A stretch of 64,000 nt of DNA from Lamprobacter modestohalophilus. GTDB taxonomy: Bacteria; Pseudomonadota; Gammaproteobacteria; Chromatiales; Chromatiaceae. The notes under the pieces are model-generated. The model was given only the letters and a program-made list of their open reading frames with translations, made no database searches and was not told the DNA's origin. This document shows, piece after piece, positions 35,290 to 44,397 of the stretch (positions are counted from its first letter, which is position 1; every line of letters starts with the position of its first letter). The DNA lies in contig NZ_NRRY01000010.1 in the NCBI RefSeq assembly GCF_016583905.1, positions 1 to 64,000 of the forward strand, written 5' to 3'. The translations under genes were made by a program, and so were the position numbers.

Positions 35290-35535
35290 TCACCAACCTG
35301 TTCTAGTTGTTCCGATCGAAGGCGTTTTGCATACCTGAGGACAACGCCGACGACTGCTGGCTAGGGGGTTGGCAGCGACCGCCACGGTGCCGAGCAAATC
35401 AGGGGCAAGCCGCGCCAAATCGCACTCACCGTCGTCGAGGACCGCGCGGGCGACCTCGTGAGTATGCTGACGAAGGGCTTCAGCCAAGGCCTCCGCGAGT
35501 TCCATTTCTGCGGGGGATAGCTTGATCTCAGGCAT
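35290..35535 (-). CDS. Hypothetical small acidic protein
   Basis: 81 residues from ATG 35533-35535 with AGGACGAG upstream. PEIKLSPAEMELAEALAEAL with HTHEVARAVLDDGE is a plausible amphipathic helical protein; the last 25 residues look less natural and may follow a frameshift. No family recognised. Weak call. Confidence 0.35.
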   Translation of the reverse strand: MPEIKLSPAEMELAEALAEALRQHTHEVARAVLDDGECDLARLAPDLLGTVAVAANPLASSRRRCPQVCKTPSIGTTRTGW

Positions 35536-35736
35536 CTCGATTTGGTCTCGTCCTGAGTGTCTCGAGACTAACGCAGAACCGCCCAGATTAGTTAGAGGCT
35601 CCGACTGAGGTCCACAGCAGATCGCAGTGCGGCTTGTTCCGTTATACGCAATGTAAGTGCAGCTTGCGTATAACCCCAGGACCGGATGCGGCCTAGCAAC
35701 CTGGACCCAGGCGATGGATAGGGTAGGGCGGATTAT

Positions 35737-35838
35737 CCCGCACTGAGCATCCAGATATTGCCGCACCACGTAAAGATCGGCGACGTTGCCGGAGAGAATG
35801 CGATCAAGGTCGGACAGACCATGGAGGGCGCGGCAGGG
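35737..35838 (-). pseudogene. Xre/MbcA antitoxin C-terminal remnant
   Basis: HGLSDLDRILSGNVADLYVV with RQYLDAQCG aligns with HGHSALERMLGGSLIDLADV and RRYLDAQRG of the intact antitoxin at 21985. Only the DUF2384 tail remains. Confidence 0.65.
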
Positions 35839-36020
35839 TTCGGTTGGTGCACCCACGCGTCGGCACGGAGAAGCCATCACGCCAACGCACCCTGATCTAG
35901 AAGAGGCTTCAGTTGGGTGCCTTAGCACGACGACCGGCTTCTTGGTCCTGGCTTGGGCACGCCAACCCAGCGACAGGCGCTGAATCATGCTGTTCCCTAT
36001 CGGTGATCGACCCCGCTCGA

Positions 36021-36539
36021 ATGCGGACCTTGAGCGATCACCGGTACTTGCAGGAGGGGAGGGGGTCCCCGAACGCTGCTACAGCGTCCACGCTTTGCAG
36101 GAAAACTGAAGATCGACGCCCGCGCGAACGCGGTCTTTCCGCATGCGGACCAAGAAAGTCCCTGCCGCTATGAGCTGAAGAACCGCAACTTCACCGACTT
36201 CTCGAAGGGCGTGACAAAGGGTTGTGGTTCGCGACTGTCCACAAGACCGACACGGCGCTGGTGATCGCCGAGAGCGGCATCGATGCGCTCTCCTCTGCCG
36301 CCTGACATCCTGATCAGAACGCCCGCTATGCCAGCACAGCTGGAAGCCTGAACGCGAACCAGCATAGTCTCATCGGGCGCGCGATCGAGAAGGTCGGGCA
36401 GAGCGCTTCGGCGCGCCTGATCATCGCGAGCGACAATGATGAGGGAGGCCTCGAGCTCGCCGACAAGATTGACACATTCGCGCTTGCGGTCAACCGCGAG
36501 GACCTCAGCATCCCTCGGAACCAAACAACGAACCACTGA
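36021..36539 (+). pseudogene. DUF3991/Toprim primase-like gene, broken
   Basis: Three frames carry consecutive parts of one protein: LSDHRYLQE, then RFAGKLKIDARANAVFPH and YELKNRNFTDFS, then KGLWFATVHKTDTALVIAESG with IDALSSAA, an in-frame TGA at 36303-36305, and YASTAGSLNANQHSLIGRAI ... RLIIASDNDEGGLELADK. The AESGIDALS and SDNDEGG blocks are the Toprim Glu and DxD. Such genes are common on plasmids and act with relaxases or as primases. At least two frameshifts and one stop make it non-functional. Confidence 0.75.
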
Positions 36540-37325
36540 CCTCAGGGCAAGTGCGCCTAAGGGGGCTTACGTCAACTCGCCCCGACCCGACCCGGAGCCG
36601 GTGGGCGGCGTTGCCGGACCCGCAGCGTGCGGCTCTCGAGCAGGAGGGCTTGCAGGGCGTTGACCAGATCCCTGCAGGGGTCGTGGCGTCCCTCTTGGCG
36701 GGTACCACCCCAGCGCTGCGTACCCTCTCAGGTATTGCTTGGCGCTCAGCAACAGACCTATCACTAGGAACGTCGAGTCTGCTTGCTTGTGTCGGTCTCC
36801 TGCCAGGAGACCGCTTTGGTGGGGAGTCCCAGGTCACCGCGCATCGGTGCTGCTCAGAAACGGTGCAATCTAACAACGGCGTTACCGGAACAGCCGTTTT
36901 TCGAGCAGGGGAGGGCGGTTATCCACAGACGCCGTGGATAACCCGCATGTGGCCATGCCGATCTCAGAGTCCCCTTTTGCTCCAGCTAGTCGACAGACCA
37001 CTCTGCAAGCGTCCCCCGCCCCGAACCTCCGAGTCTTCGCCGTCACGCCGCTCCCACTGCCCCGACCTTCGATTCTTGATCACAAGGGGTAGACCCAACA
37101 GTCGTGTCACCAGCCGCCACTTGGTCAAACGCCAGCAAAGACGCTGTCTGTCGGGAAACATATGGACCGCTGCCCCGTGACCGCAGCCGCGCGAGGCCTC
37201 ATTACCCTTCCCTAAAAGCGAATCTGCACAGCGGATCAGGGATCGGGAGTGCAGGTCGAGACGGAATGTCACTACAAGACTATGCTCAGGACGTCGACAG
37301 CCGCAGACAGGAGAGACGCCGCGAG
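36540..37325. other. Non-coding stretch with DnaA-box pair
   Basis: I see no gene. TTATCCACA at 36919-36927 and an inverted CGTGGATAA at 36933-36941 form a DnaA-box-like pair separated by 5 bases. Confidence 0.4.
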
Positions 37326-38099
37326 ATGCCCATCGCAAAAGCCGGAAGAGCCATCGAAACCCTCCAAGACTGGGAGCGGTACGCGCCACCAAAGTCCCAT
37401 CACCACTGGGTCGATGGACGCAGCGCCAAAGAGACCGCGCGGGCCTGGCTGGAACCTGACGGGTATGCGATGCCGCAGGAGGTGCATGAAGTGCTGCACC
37501 GGCACCCAAGCTTTGGCAGCGTGCTGGACTGGGACGCAGAGCCGGAGGCGAGGCTGCGCTTCGATGCGTTCGCGGGCGAGCCCCGAAATACTGACCTGTT
37601 AGTCATCGCAACCGATGCGTTCGGCACATACCTGCTCGCCATCGAGGCGAAGGCGGATGAGCCCTACGGCGAGACCATCGGCGAGACGTTCGCAGCGGCC
37701 CTCGAGCGGCGGATCGACAACCCAAGGTCAAAGGGGATCGCCAGGGTCGAGGGCTTGGCCGCCTTGCTGCTGAAACCTCGCCTTGCCGGCCAGCCCAAGG
37801 CCCGCGACTTGCGCTACCAACTCCTCACTGCCTGCGCCGGAGCCCTCGCAGAGGCGCAGCGGCGCCAGCTCACCCGCGCGATCATGCTCGTCCAAGAGTT
37901 CGTCACGCCGGCGACGTCGGAGAGCAACCACGCCCGCAATGCCGCAGACCTTCAAGCCTTCCTTGAACGTCTATCAGGGCGTAGCGATCTGCTGGTTCAG
38001 CACGGCGAACTGCAAGGTCCGTTCGTCTTTGCCGACGATGCGGGTATCGATTTGTTCGTGGGTAAGGTGATGCGGAATCTGCGTGGATGCGACGACTGA
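37326..38099 (+). CDS. PD-(D/E)XK-like nuclease-fold protein (possibly DUF6946)
   Basis: 257 residues from ATG 37326 (an upstream extension is open but of poor composition). RNTDLLVIATDAFGTYLLAIEAKADEPYG contains the D...ExK pattern of restriction-endonuclease-like folds. Residues 90-230 are helical. Such proteins are often found in accessory regions and are suspected nucleases; activity here is inference. No partner gene is evident. Confidence 0.6.
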   Translation: MPIAKAGRAIETLQDWERYAPPKSHHHWVDGRSAKETARAWLEPDGYAMPQEVHEVLHRHPSFGSVLDWDAEPEARLRFDAFAGEPRNTDLLVIATDAFGTYLLAIEAKADEPYGETIGETFAAALERRIDNPRSKGIARVEGLAALLLKPRLAGQPKARDLRYQLLTACAGALAEAQRRQLTRAIMLVQEFVTPATSESNHARNAADLQAFLERLSGRSDLLVQHGELQGPFVFADDAGIDLFVGKVMRNLRGCDD

Positions 38100-38137
38100 A
38101 TCTCGCCTGAGTAGCGGCTGGGGGCTGAACGGAGTGC

Positions 38138-38236
38138 TTTCTGCTGCGGCCTCGTGCGCGCCGGGAGCGCGCCGATGGCTAGGATGGCCCAGCGTCTCAG
38201 GAACAAGACGAGCGTGAACCCCGGGCGCGGCAGCAG
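38138..38236. repeat. Dispersed hairpin repeat R1, copy 1
   Basis: Contains GCGCGCCGGGAGCGCGCC (self-pairing) and GTCTCAGGAACAAGACG. Two further copies with 75-85 percent identity by eye lie at 54705 and 57752. Confidence 0.7.
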
Positions 38237-38256
38237 GTTGGCGTCCCGCCAGAGGC

Positions 38257-38556
38257 TTAATGCGAGTGCCATACTGGACGCTCGACAGCGGGTGTCTTTT
38301 CTCCCGTATCGCCGCTGAGGTCGTTGCCCTGCAGAGCACGGGACAGGGCGAACTCGAGCAGCGCGTCATCGAGCTCGGTGGGTGGAAGCCGGGCGTACCA
38401 ATCACACCATGCGAGCCGGAAACCGTCGCACCAGGCCTCTCGCGCGGCGGGATCGTCGGGTGGTGGCAGGCAGCGCTGGCCGGGGCTGACGCGGAAGGCG
38501 ACGCGACCGAGATAACGCCAGGTGGCGAGGGAATGTCGACGATGCGGTATGTCCAT
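38257..38556 (-). CDS. Small RMF-like protein
   Basis: 99 residues from ATG 38554-38556. RHSLATWRYLGRVAFRVSPG then EAWCDGFRLAWCDWYARLPP recalls the ribosome modulation factor pattern of paired aromatic/Gly-Phe segments. The remainder is acidic and helical. A longer frame reaches 38697. Function uncertain. Confidence 0.45.
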   Translation of the reverse strand: MDIPHRRHSLATWRYLGRVAFRVSPGQRCLPPPDDPAAREAWCDGFRLAWCDWYARLPPTELDDALLEFALSRALQGNDLSGDTGEKTPAVERPVWHSH

Positions 38557-38769
38557 AGCGCGTCCTTGCAGGGTCCAGATACCGGAGAGCATAGCGCCGT
38601 GGAGGGCGCGGCGCGAGTGTGGCGGGTGCGATGGCTGTCGGTCAGGTTGCGGCTGAGCGACGGCGCGCGCCTTGCTGCCGCTGGGAGCGGCAAGCACGGG
38701 AGTGACAGGCGGGGAGCAAGCAATGCAGCTGCGCCGTCGAGCGCGGGCGTAGTATCACAACGCCTTGTG

Positions 38770-38976
38770 TTAGATCTGTTTGAACGGATTACCGCGTGAG
38801 CGAATCAGCGTGATGAGCAGGCCCACTGGCCCGAAGATCAATGCGCTGATCAACACGGCCACAAAAAAGACACGATTGTGCTCCTCGCACCAATCACGCC
38901 AATACTTGATCAGCTTGATCGCATAGTTGATCAAGCCACCGGCTAGCCAAAGCAAACTGCCGTCCAAGAAGGTCAT
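38770..38976 (-). CDS. Small two-helix membrane protein
   Basis: 68 residues, GAGG upstream. Hydrophobic segments at 5-22 (DGSLLWLAGGLINYAIKL) and 36-58 (RVFFVAVLISALIFGPVGLL) with a basic C-terminus. Probably the first or last gene of the minus-strand cassette run. Function unknown. Confidence 0.5.
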   Translation of the reverse strand: MTFLDGSLLWLAGGLINYAIKLIKYWRDWCEEHNRVFFVAVLISALIFGPVGLLITLIRSRGNPFKQI

Positions 38977-39128
38977 GCGATACCTCGACTTAACAGCGCC
39001 CTATGATGCCACGCGCGGGGCGTTTCAGCTCCAGCAATGTGGCAACGGCAGCTCGACGAGCGCCGTTGGCACGACCTTGGCCGGCGGCCCGGCTATTGCT
39101 GCCACCTGAAGCACCTATCAGCAAGCGA

Positions 39129-39356
39129 CTAGCGATCTTTAGACGTCCGCAGTGCGTTGACCGGTCGCTGATCAGCAGGCCGCAGACCGCCGTCCAACCG
39201 CACCATGATGATCAGGACCACACCGAGGAACAGCACAAAACCGCCGCCGTAGACATCGATCAGCATCAACGGCGGGGCGAGCAGGCAGAGGATGATGCCG
39301 ATGTTCGTGTCGTTCTGTAGCAGCGTTGCCAGGCGTTGGGTGAATCGGTGTTTCAT
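39129..39356 (-). CDS. Small membrane protein
   Basis: 75 residues. One long hydrophobic region (IGIILCLLAPPLMLIDVYGG, FVLFLGVVLIIMVRL) that may cross the membrane twice. No family recognised. Same strand as the cassette genes. Confidence 0.5.
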   Translation of the reverse strand: MKHRFTQRLATLLQNDTNIGIILCLLAPPLMLIDVYGGGFVLFLGVVLIIMVRLDGGLRPADQRPVNALRTSKDR

Positions 39357-39753
39357 GTTGGTGATCCGGTGGTGGCGGGTTTAGTGAGGCGATGATGCCG
39401 CCTGTGAGTGGCAAACGCTGGTTGGATCATGCCGCCAGCCGGGCGATGGCCTTAAACCGGCCGATGCGCTCACGAGATTGGCGGTGTCAGCAGCGCGCGA
39501 GTGGCTTTTCGGGCTGATATCGGGGAGTTGGTGGGGGTGCTGACCGGGGGACTGAGTAGCTGCCCGGCACCGACAAAGAGAGATGATTTTGGGTGGTTTG
39601 GTTGGGGTTGTTGTGGGATGGGCGGGTTTTAGGTGCGAGTGATTGTTCTGCCAGTAGCGGCGCAAATTATCCGACCCAAAAGCGCGCTTTCACCGGACTT
39701 GAATTTTGTTGCGAGCTAGACGCGCGTTTTTTTGGATCGGCTGAATGCGCTCG
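39357..39753. other. Intergenic region between cassette-like genes
   Basis: No gene. The stop of the 39754 gene lies inside ACCTAAC (minus strand), a sequence that fits an attC R-double-prime core, and CGAGC/GCTCG could pair across 39705-39752, but no clean partner core was found. Confidence 0.35.
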
Positions 39754-40386
39754 TTAGGTGTTTTCAGACGACGATTCTCTGGAAGATTCCAAGACAGCGG
39801 CAATCCGCGTTAATTGTTTACTAATCACTTCAAGTGCCTTATTGGTTTTAATGAAAACCGTATTATTTCGCCCTTTCATTGCATCCGCTAGGTCGTAGGC
39901 CGCACTATTACTCGAGTGCATCCCCGCCATGTAGTGAATATCGAGGATAGATGTGTCCTTACCTTTCTTCTTAATCCGCAGAGGCGTTCGGTAATTGTAG
40001 GTGGCCGTAACGGGATACCCGTCCCCGATATGAACGAGCAGGCCGCTATACTGACCGCCCATGTACCTTAAAGTCTTTCCCGGTGCCAAAATTGGTATCT
40101 TCACCTTCAAGAAGTTAGAATTCTCAACAGGGCGTGCTTGGTCAATTCCAAAGCATCCGATTGGTATGGCTTTGGAGAACTGGACATCTTTCGCCGTCCC
40201 GCCACCGTAATTATGAATTACCAAATCGATTATTGAGCCAGCATCGTCGCTAGGTTCATAGTGGATAACAATATTTGGCTTCGATTGTCTGTAGATCGCC
40301 AAATACGCGATCGCCACTGCAAGGAACGTAAGAAATGGGCTAATGATGTAGAACGCAATCTGGAAGTATGCGGGTTCTGTGGTCAT
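39754..40386 (-). CDS. Membrane-anchored hypothetical protein
   Basis: 210 residues from ATG 40384-40386 (7 codons shorter than the open frame). One N-terminal transmembrane segment (IAFYIISPFLTFLAVAIAYLAIY), then a beta-rich domain with IDLVIHNYGGGTAKDVQF, a pattern seen in periplasmic immunoglobulin-like proteins. Base composition is poorer in GC than the neighbours. Probable integron cassette gene. Confidence 0.6.
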   Translation of the reverse strand: MTTEPAYFQIAFYIISPFLTFLAVAIAYLAIYRQSKPNIVIHYEPSDDAGSIIDLVIHNYGGGTAKDVQFSKAIPIGCFGIDQARPVENSNFLKVKIPILAPGKTLRYMGGQYSGLLVHIGDGYPVTATYNYRTPLRIKKKGKDTSILDIHYMAGMHSSNSAAYDLADAMKGRNNTVFIKTNKALEVISKQLTRIAAVLESSRESSSENT

Positions 40387-40414
40387 GCGAGTGCTTTCTG
40401 CGGTCACGTCCGAA

Positions 40415-40485
40415 GCCTAACTCCGTTCTCAGCAGAGCCGGTCAAGCGGTAGAAAAACTGGCTCTGCTAGAGCACCGTGTTAGGA
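40415..40485 (-). repeat. attC integron recombination site 1
   Basis: On the minus strand it starts TCCTAACACGG and ends CGGAGTTAGGC, matching R-double-prime (RYYYAAC, first base off) and R-prime (GTTRRRY). The interior arms GCTCTAGCAGAGCC and GGCTCTGCTGAGA pair around an asymmetric loop. It lies 36 bases after the gene at 40521, i.e. in the correct position and direction for that gene's cassette. Confidence 0.82.
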
Positions 40486-40520
40486 AAAATTAACATGCTT
40501 GTCGCAGTTTTTCCCTGATT

Positions 40521-41654
40521 TTAACCGGCTACAGTTTGTTTACTCTGAATAAACGGAAGGCTCCATTTCTTAAACCATCGCCAAGGAACCCAAACAATGA
40601 CGCCAAGACTGCACAGAAGATAGAGTATCCACTTGGGCACCATGGCTAAGAAGCGAGCCATTAAGTCGAAAAAATCACCCTTATACGCAATCTTTGATGC
40701 ACGGGCAGAATACTTAATAAATCTTGTCGGCCCAATCTTGTCTAGCGTGCGCAGCCCTTTTGCGCCATAAGTTGAAGCTAGTTTGATGCTATCGGTTCCA
40801 AGTTGACCTGCCCGACTGGCAGCCGTTACAAAAGTCTTGCCACCGATACGATATAAGGTGGCCGTAGAGTCACCAAAAGCTTCGGCAGCCTTTGCCATGC
40901 GCCGTAATGAAGCAGCATCAGTGGTTTTACTCAGAAGATTTAAGCCGCCGGGTGTTCGAGCGAGCCGATAAACATCACTAAAAAGGTCTGCAACAGAATC
41001 CAAGCTTTTTGTCTTTTTAACAGTCTTTGCGCTATTGACAAGGGTCTTGCCAAGCCAAGGAGGAAGTTTCCCGAGTTTCTTAGCAGATTTAAGAATAGTC
41101 ACACCACCCTTAACAGCTGTGCTTCCTGCAGCAGCCGGAGCGGCTGCTCCAGCACTCCCGACAGTCGCCGCTGCACTGGCAACCTGTGCAGCTGTAGCAA
41201 CGACACCGATGGCAGCGAGCGCGGCAACGACCTCATCGACATCCTCACCTTTGACCCAATTGACGCCTTGTGCTGTAAGATCTCTAATGTCACCAATGAC
41301 AAAAAAGTCAGTAATTACGCCAGCTGCTTTTCCGATACCTTCATCACTGGTGCCTGCTATTAACCCTTCACCAAGCTTGCTCGCCTGATAGGAAATACTG
41401 TTACGTATCTCTTCAATTTCCGAATATAGTGCCTGAGCTGCAGGATCATTGCGAACATAATCATAGTTGAGGAAAAACTCGAGGTAATCGGCTGCCTCTG
41501 CATATCGCTCTTCAGAGACTAAGACCTCAACTTCAGGAACCGGATTGATACGGCTAATCGCCAAAACGGATAATTGTGCTTGCTGCCATATTACACCGGC
41601 TGAGACACAGGCCAAAACTAGCAAACCAATTTTAATAGAGAGCCGAAAAAACAC
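40521..41654 (-). CDS. Cassette-borne membrane protein
   Basis: 377 residues from GTG, GGAGG upstream. One transmembrane helix at each end (residues 7-27 and 340-360), a helical pair at 45-90 (DYLEFFLNYDYV) and a long Ala/Gly-rich hydrophobic region at 140-190 (VAALAAIGVVATAAQVASAA). The pattern recalls large membrane-inserting or effector-type proteins, but I recognise no family. It is followed by an attC site. Confidence 0.65.
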   Translation of the reverse strand: MFFRLSIKIGLLVLACVSAGVIWQQAQLSVLAISRINPVPEVEVLVSEERYAEAADYLEFFLNYDYVRNDPAAQALYSEIEEIRNSISYQASKLGEGLIAGTSDEGIGKAAGVITDFFVIGDIRDLTAQGVNWVKGEDVDEVVAALAAIGVVATAAQVASAAATVGSAGAAAPAAAGSTAVKGGVTILKSAKKLGKLPPWLGKTLVNSAKTVKKTKSLDSVADLFSDVYRLARTPGGLNLLSKTTDAASLRRMAKAAEAFGDSTATLYRIGGKTFVTAASRAGQLGTDSIKLASTYGAKGLRTLDKIGPTRFIKYSARASKIAYKGDFFDLMARFLAMVPKWILYLLCSLGVIVWVPWRWFKKWSLPFIQSKQTVAG

Positions 41655-41824
41655 GGTAGATCCTCCAAATTAACACTGCTACGTCTCGAACAGCGCAAAA
41701 GGGCGCGTTAGAGCTGCGCACAAGCCCTACGGCGAATGGCTTGACGGCATGTGGGATGCAATTTGCATACCCCTGCGCGGCTTCGGGTCTTTGCGCCTTC
41801 GCCACTGCGGGTACACGCCTACGC

Positions 41825-42163
41825 CTAGCGGGGACTACGCAACCTCGCTTCGTCCTCCTTAGCGCGCAGCAAGGGCCAATCACTTTTCAGGAATACCAGA
41901 AGCACAATTGCAGCGCTGAATGGTGCAAGGAGCCCGATGATATCAAATGGTAGACCCAAACTTTCAGGCCCACTGAACAATCCGCCTTTGTCAAATTCCA
42001 TCATTGAGATAGCAAAATCAGCTATCCAGGCCATTGGAATAATGTACGCCCACTTTGCAGCAGCGCTATTAAAACCAACTTTCCGTATGAGTAAGAAAAC
42101 TACGACCGCCAAAGCTATTTGAGCTAGAAAGTCAATAACTATGCAAATGCCGTCACCACACAT
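41825..42163 (-). CDS. Cassette-borne polytopic membrane protein
   Basis: 112 residues, GGAGG upstream. Three transmembrane segments: CIVIDFLAQIALAVVVFLLI, AYIIPMAWIADFAISM and LLAPFSAAIVLLVFL. No family recognised. The bases downstream (41690-41824) have inverted-repeat character (CTAACGCGCC) that could be a degenerate attC. Confidence 0.6.
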   Translation of the reverse strand: MCGDGICIVIDFLAQIALAVVVFLLIRKVGFNSAAAKWAYIIPMAWIADFAISMMEFDKGGLFSGPESLGLPFDIIGLLAPFSAAIVLLVFLKSDWPLLRAKEDEARLRSPR

Positions 42164-42179
42164 AGCAAACCTCCAATAT

Positions 42180-42283
42180 ATAAGGAAGGGTGAGATATCA
42201 GATGGCTCTTTCCTTCGGCCTATGGATTGGGCTCAAGTGCGATCAGCCCCGTGGGACGTGCCTCGCACGCCTATCTTTAGGCA
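42180..42283 (-). repeat. Degenerate attC-like hairpin
   Basis: Minus strand reads GCCTAAAG ... GTGCGA ... TCGCAC ... ATAGGC, with outer and inner arms that pair, but the core AAC/GTT triplets are not preserved. It lies directly after the 42284 gene, where an attC is expected. Confidence 0.4.
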
Positions 42284-42496
42284 TTAGTTCGTACACTCAC
42301 AATAAAACGATTTAATCTTATCAGCAAATGATGCAGATCCGTTGCCAGCTTTCATGCACGCTGAATATGAACTGTAACCACCTTGAGCACCACTCGCGCC
42401 ACTCTTTAAAATATAATGTAGCTTGCATGAGTTAGCTTGAGCTGATGTTGCTATCGTAATTGCAGCGATAAGAACCGCAATTGCTCCAATTTTCAT
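42284..42496 (-). CDS. Small exported cassette protein
   Basis: 70 residues with AAAGGGG upstream. Signal peptide KIGAIAVLIAAITIATSAQA, mature protein of 48 residues with four cysteines (NSCKLHY, YSACMKAG, YCECTN). Periplasmic or secreted; function unknown. It begins directly after attC site 2. Confidence 0.65.
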   Translation of the reverse strand: MKIGAIAVLIAAITIATSAQANSCKLHYILKSGASGAQGGYSSYSACMKAGNGSASFADKIKSFYCECTN

Positions 42497-42539
42497 CTTT
42501 TTCCCCTTTTCGTTACATGTACATCTGGCGATGAGTTAG

Positions 42540-42602
42540 GCCTAACGCCAAGCTCACCGGCGCAACTAATTGCAGCATCCGGTGAAACACTGCGTGTTAG
42601 GC
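42540..42602 (-). repeat. attC integron recombination site 2
   Basis: 63 bases; minus strand starts GCCTAACACGC and ends GGCGTTAGGC, exact matches to RYYYAAC and GTTRRRY. Inner arms TTTCACCGGATGC and GCGCCGGTGAGC pair partly. It lies 18 bases after the stop of the 42621 gene. The next cassette gene starts 44 bases further on. Confidence 0.88.
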
Positions 42603-42620
42603 TAAAATTAACGCGTTCCC

Positions 42621-43079
42621 TTAAGGCTTAAATCCACTGTTCTGTTGTTCCCGTGTCTGCTGTTCTTTCTTCTTTGCCGCCGATTGGCGTTGCTGTCTAG
42701 CATCGCGTAATTCGCTCGCGATCATGCAGTCCTTTTGTATTGCTGCTTGTTCCAAAGCATCATATTCGCCTTTTAACCTGGCCAACTCGTCTTTTTTGTC
42801 GCCACCCGCGAGGAAAAACAGTGCTGGCCAAAACAGTACAAGGCCGACACCCATTGCAACGGCATCATTATCCGCGTGTTTTTGCTGAGCACCTGTAACT
42901 TAAACGACGCGCCGATTTACCCGCAGCAGTTCTTGTTTGATTTGATCGCAGCTATAGTCGGTATATTGCATAGGAGAAACATAACTTGCGGATATCTTAT
43001 CTGGTGGAGTAGCGCAAGCACTAACAAAGAAAACCGTCAGTACGATCGCAGTTCTTCGGATTGTTTCTCTTTTCATCAT
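42621..43079 (-). pseudogene. Cassette lipoprotein gene with in-frame TAA at codon 60
   Basis: ATG 43077-43079 gives a lipoprotein signal (TAIVLTVFFVSACATPP, lipobox VSAC) and YVSPMQYTDYSCDQIKQELL then RVNRRVV, TAA at 42900-42902, and the frame continues VTGAQQKHADNDAVAMGVGL with FWPALFFLAGGDKKDELARL to the stop. I recall uninterrupted proteins with exactly this order (SPxQYxxYxCDQIxxE ... LFFLAGGDKKxELARLKGEYDAL) in proteobacteria, often in integrons. A single change (for example GAA to TAA) explains the break. The downstream 77 residues could still be started at an internal ATG. Confidence 0.75.
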
Positions 43080-43755
43080 TTTGTGTGTTTCCTATGATTG
43101 AGCGTTACAGTTGATTAGGCAGAATCTGGGTCAGGTGTGCTAGACAGATACTGCCTAGTCCGCTTGGACTCCCTGCAAGAAACACACGCGCACGCAAACA
43201 CCCCGTTACAGACTGCTGACGCAGAACGGGTGTCGTTGTTGGTGCTATGAAGAAATTCGACCGGTACCCACCGATCAGCGATGACGATACGTCCACGGTT
43301 GTTGGCATTCCCCTACCATTCTCCAAATCCACTACCCTGAGCGCGTGAAGCGCCTTGCCCAATTTTAGCGATTATGACTAGCAGGAATAAACATCAACGG
43401 GCGATTTATCCTGCTTGAACAACAGAAAAATGACCTCGATCACCCTTTGTCGAACGAACTGTGTGTGATCTCAGATAGCCAAGCATGCTCGTTGGCCAGC
43501 GCGGCGTGAGTGGTGATCTCGTGATAGTGCCGAGCGAGACCGCTGAAGATCAGGCCGCACACCGGGAACAGTCGCTACTGGGTCTACACAGGTGCTGGGC
43601 GTCTCGCAGATAGCGTAGATCGGCTGCGGGTGCAGACTAGGTTCAAGTTGAAATACATCCGTTGGCATCAGGAAGCGACGTTGGGCGGGGTGTTCTGTGG
43701 GCCGGCACTGACGCTGTGAGCGGCATGGCAGCATCAAGCCGTTTCCTTGGAAACC
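43080..43755. other. Non-coding or remnant region
   Basis: I find no supportable gene. One frame on the minus strand at 43470-43560 encodes IFSGLARHYHEITTHAALAN, which looks like part of a former protein, but its neighbours are broken. Confidence 0.4.
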
Positions 43756-44397
43756 TCAGCTTGCAGAGCGTCTGGGCCGCATTGCGACGCTCTGGTGTTT
43801 GATCAAACTATTCAGCCACCACTCATCGGATCGTCCCTGCCGACAATCGGCCGTCACCCAAGTCTTGAGGATTTCCAGCCGTGGCATAAGTCCGAGCAGA
43901 TCGGCCAGGCCCACCCCATCAAGATCGGTGAACCGACGCCCGCCATGCTCGCGCTCGCCGCGGCCGTACTTGAACGAGACGTAGAGCACGCCGTCTGGGC
44001 GCAGCGCCTGCGCTAAACGGTGGAAAACACCCGGCAATTCGGCCAGCGGCACATGCAGCAGACTCGCGCAGGCCCAGATGCCGTCGAAGCGGGCGTGCCA
44101 GTCGAGGTCCTGGAAGCGTCGGATGACAACGGGCAAACCGCAGTGAACCGCGGCCATGCGAGCCAACACCGGCGATGGCTCCATCGCCGTAACCGCAAAA
44201 CCTCGTTCGCGGAACGCGAGCGCATCACGCCCGGAGCCGCAACCGGCATCGAGGATGGTTGCACCTGGCGCCAACTTGTCCAGGAACGGCGCATAGAGCG
44301 GCGACATATCAACATCGACCGTGGTGGCGAAGAACGCCGCGGCCTCGGTGTCGTAGTGCGCGATGGTGGGATCGGAGCAGAAGGGCGTGGCGGTCAC
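43756..44397 (-). CDS. Class I SAM-dependent methyltransferase
   Basis: 213 residues from GTG 44395-44397, chosen for AGAGG six bases upstream (a TTG at 44442 is an alternative). Motif I is LDAGCGSGRDALAFRERG, motif II AMEPSP, and DLDWHARFDGIWACASLLHVP is the motif IV region. This TehB/UbiG-like subgroup is often found in defence islands beside nucleases, but its substrate is unknown. It is divergent from the 44557 gene across 160 bases. Confidence 0.8.
   Translation of the reverse strand: MTATPFCSDPTIAHYDTEAAAFFATTVDVDMSPLYAPFLDKLAPGATILDAGCGSGRDALAFRERGFAVTAMEPSPVLARMAAVHCGLPVVIRRFQDLDWHARFDGIWACASLLHVPLAELPGVFHRLAQALRPDGVLYVSFKYGRGEREHGGRRFTDLDGVGLADLLGLMPRLEILKTWVTADCRQGRSDEWWLNSLIKHQSVAMRPRRSAS

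Noticed and set aside
43247-43348. 33-codon frame MKKFDRYPPISDDD...
   Set aside because: Too short, no ribosome-binding site, no match recalled.
43105-43362. 85-codon minus-strand frame
   Set aside because: Mixed composition, no ribosome-binding site, and it conflicts with likely cassette boundaries.
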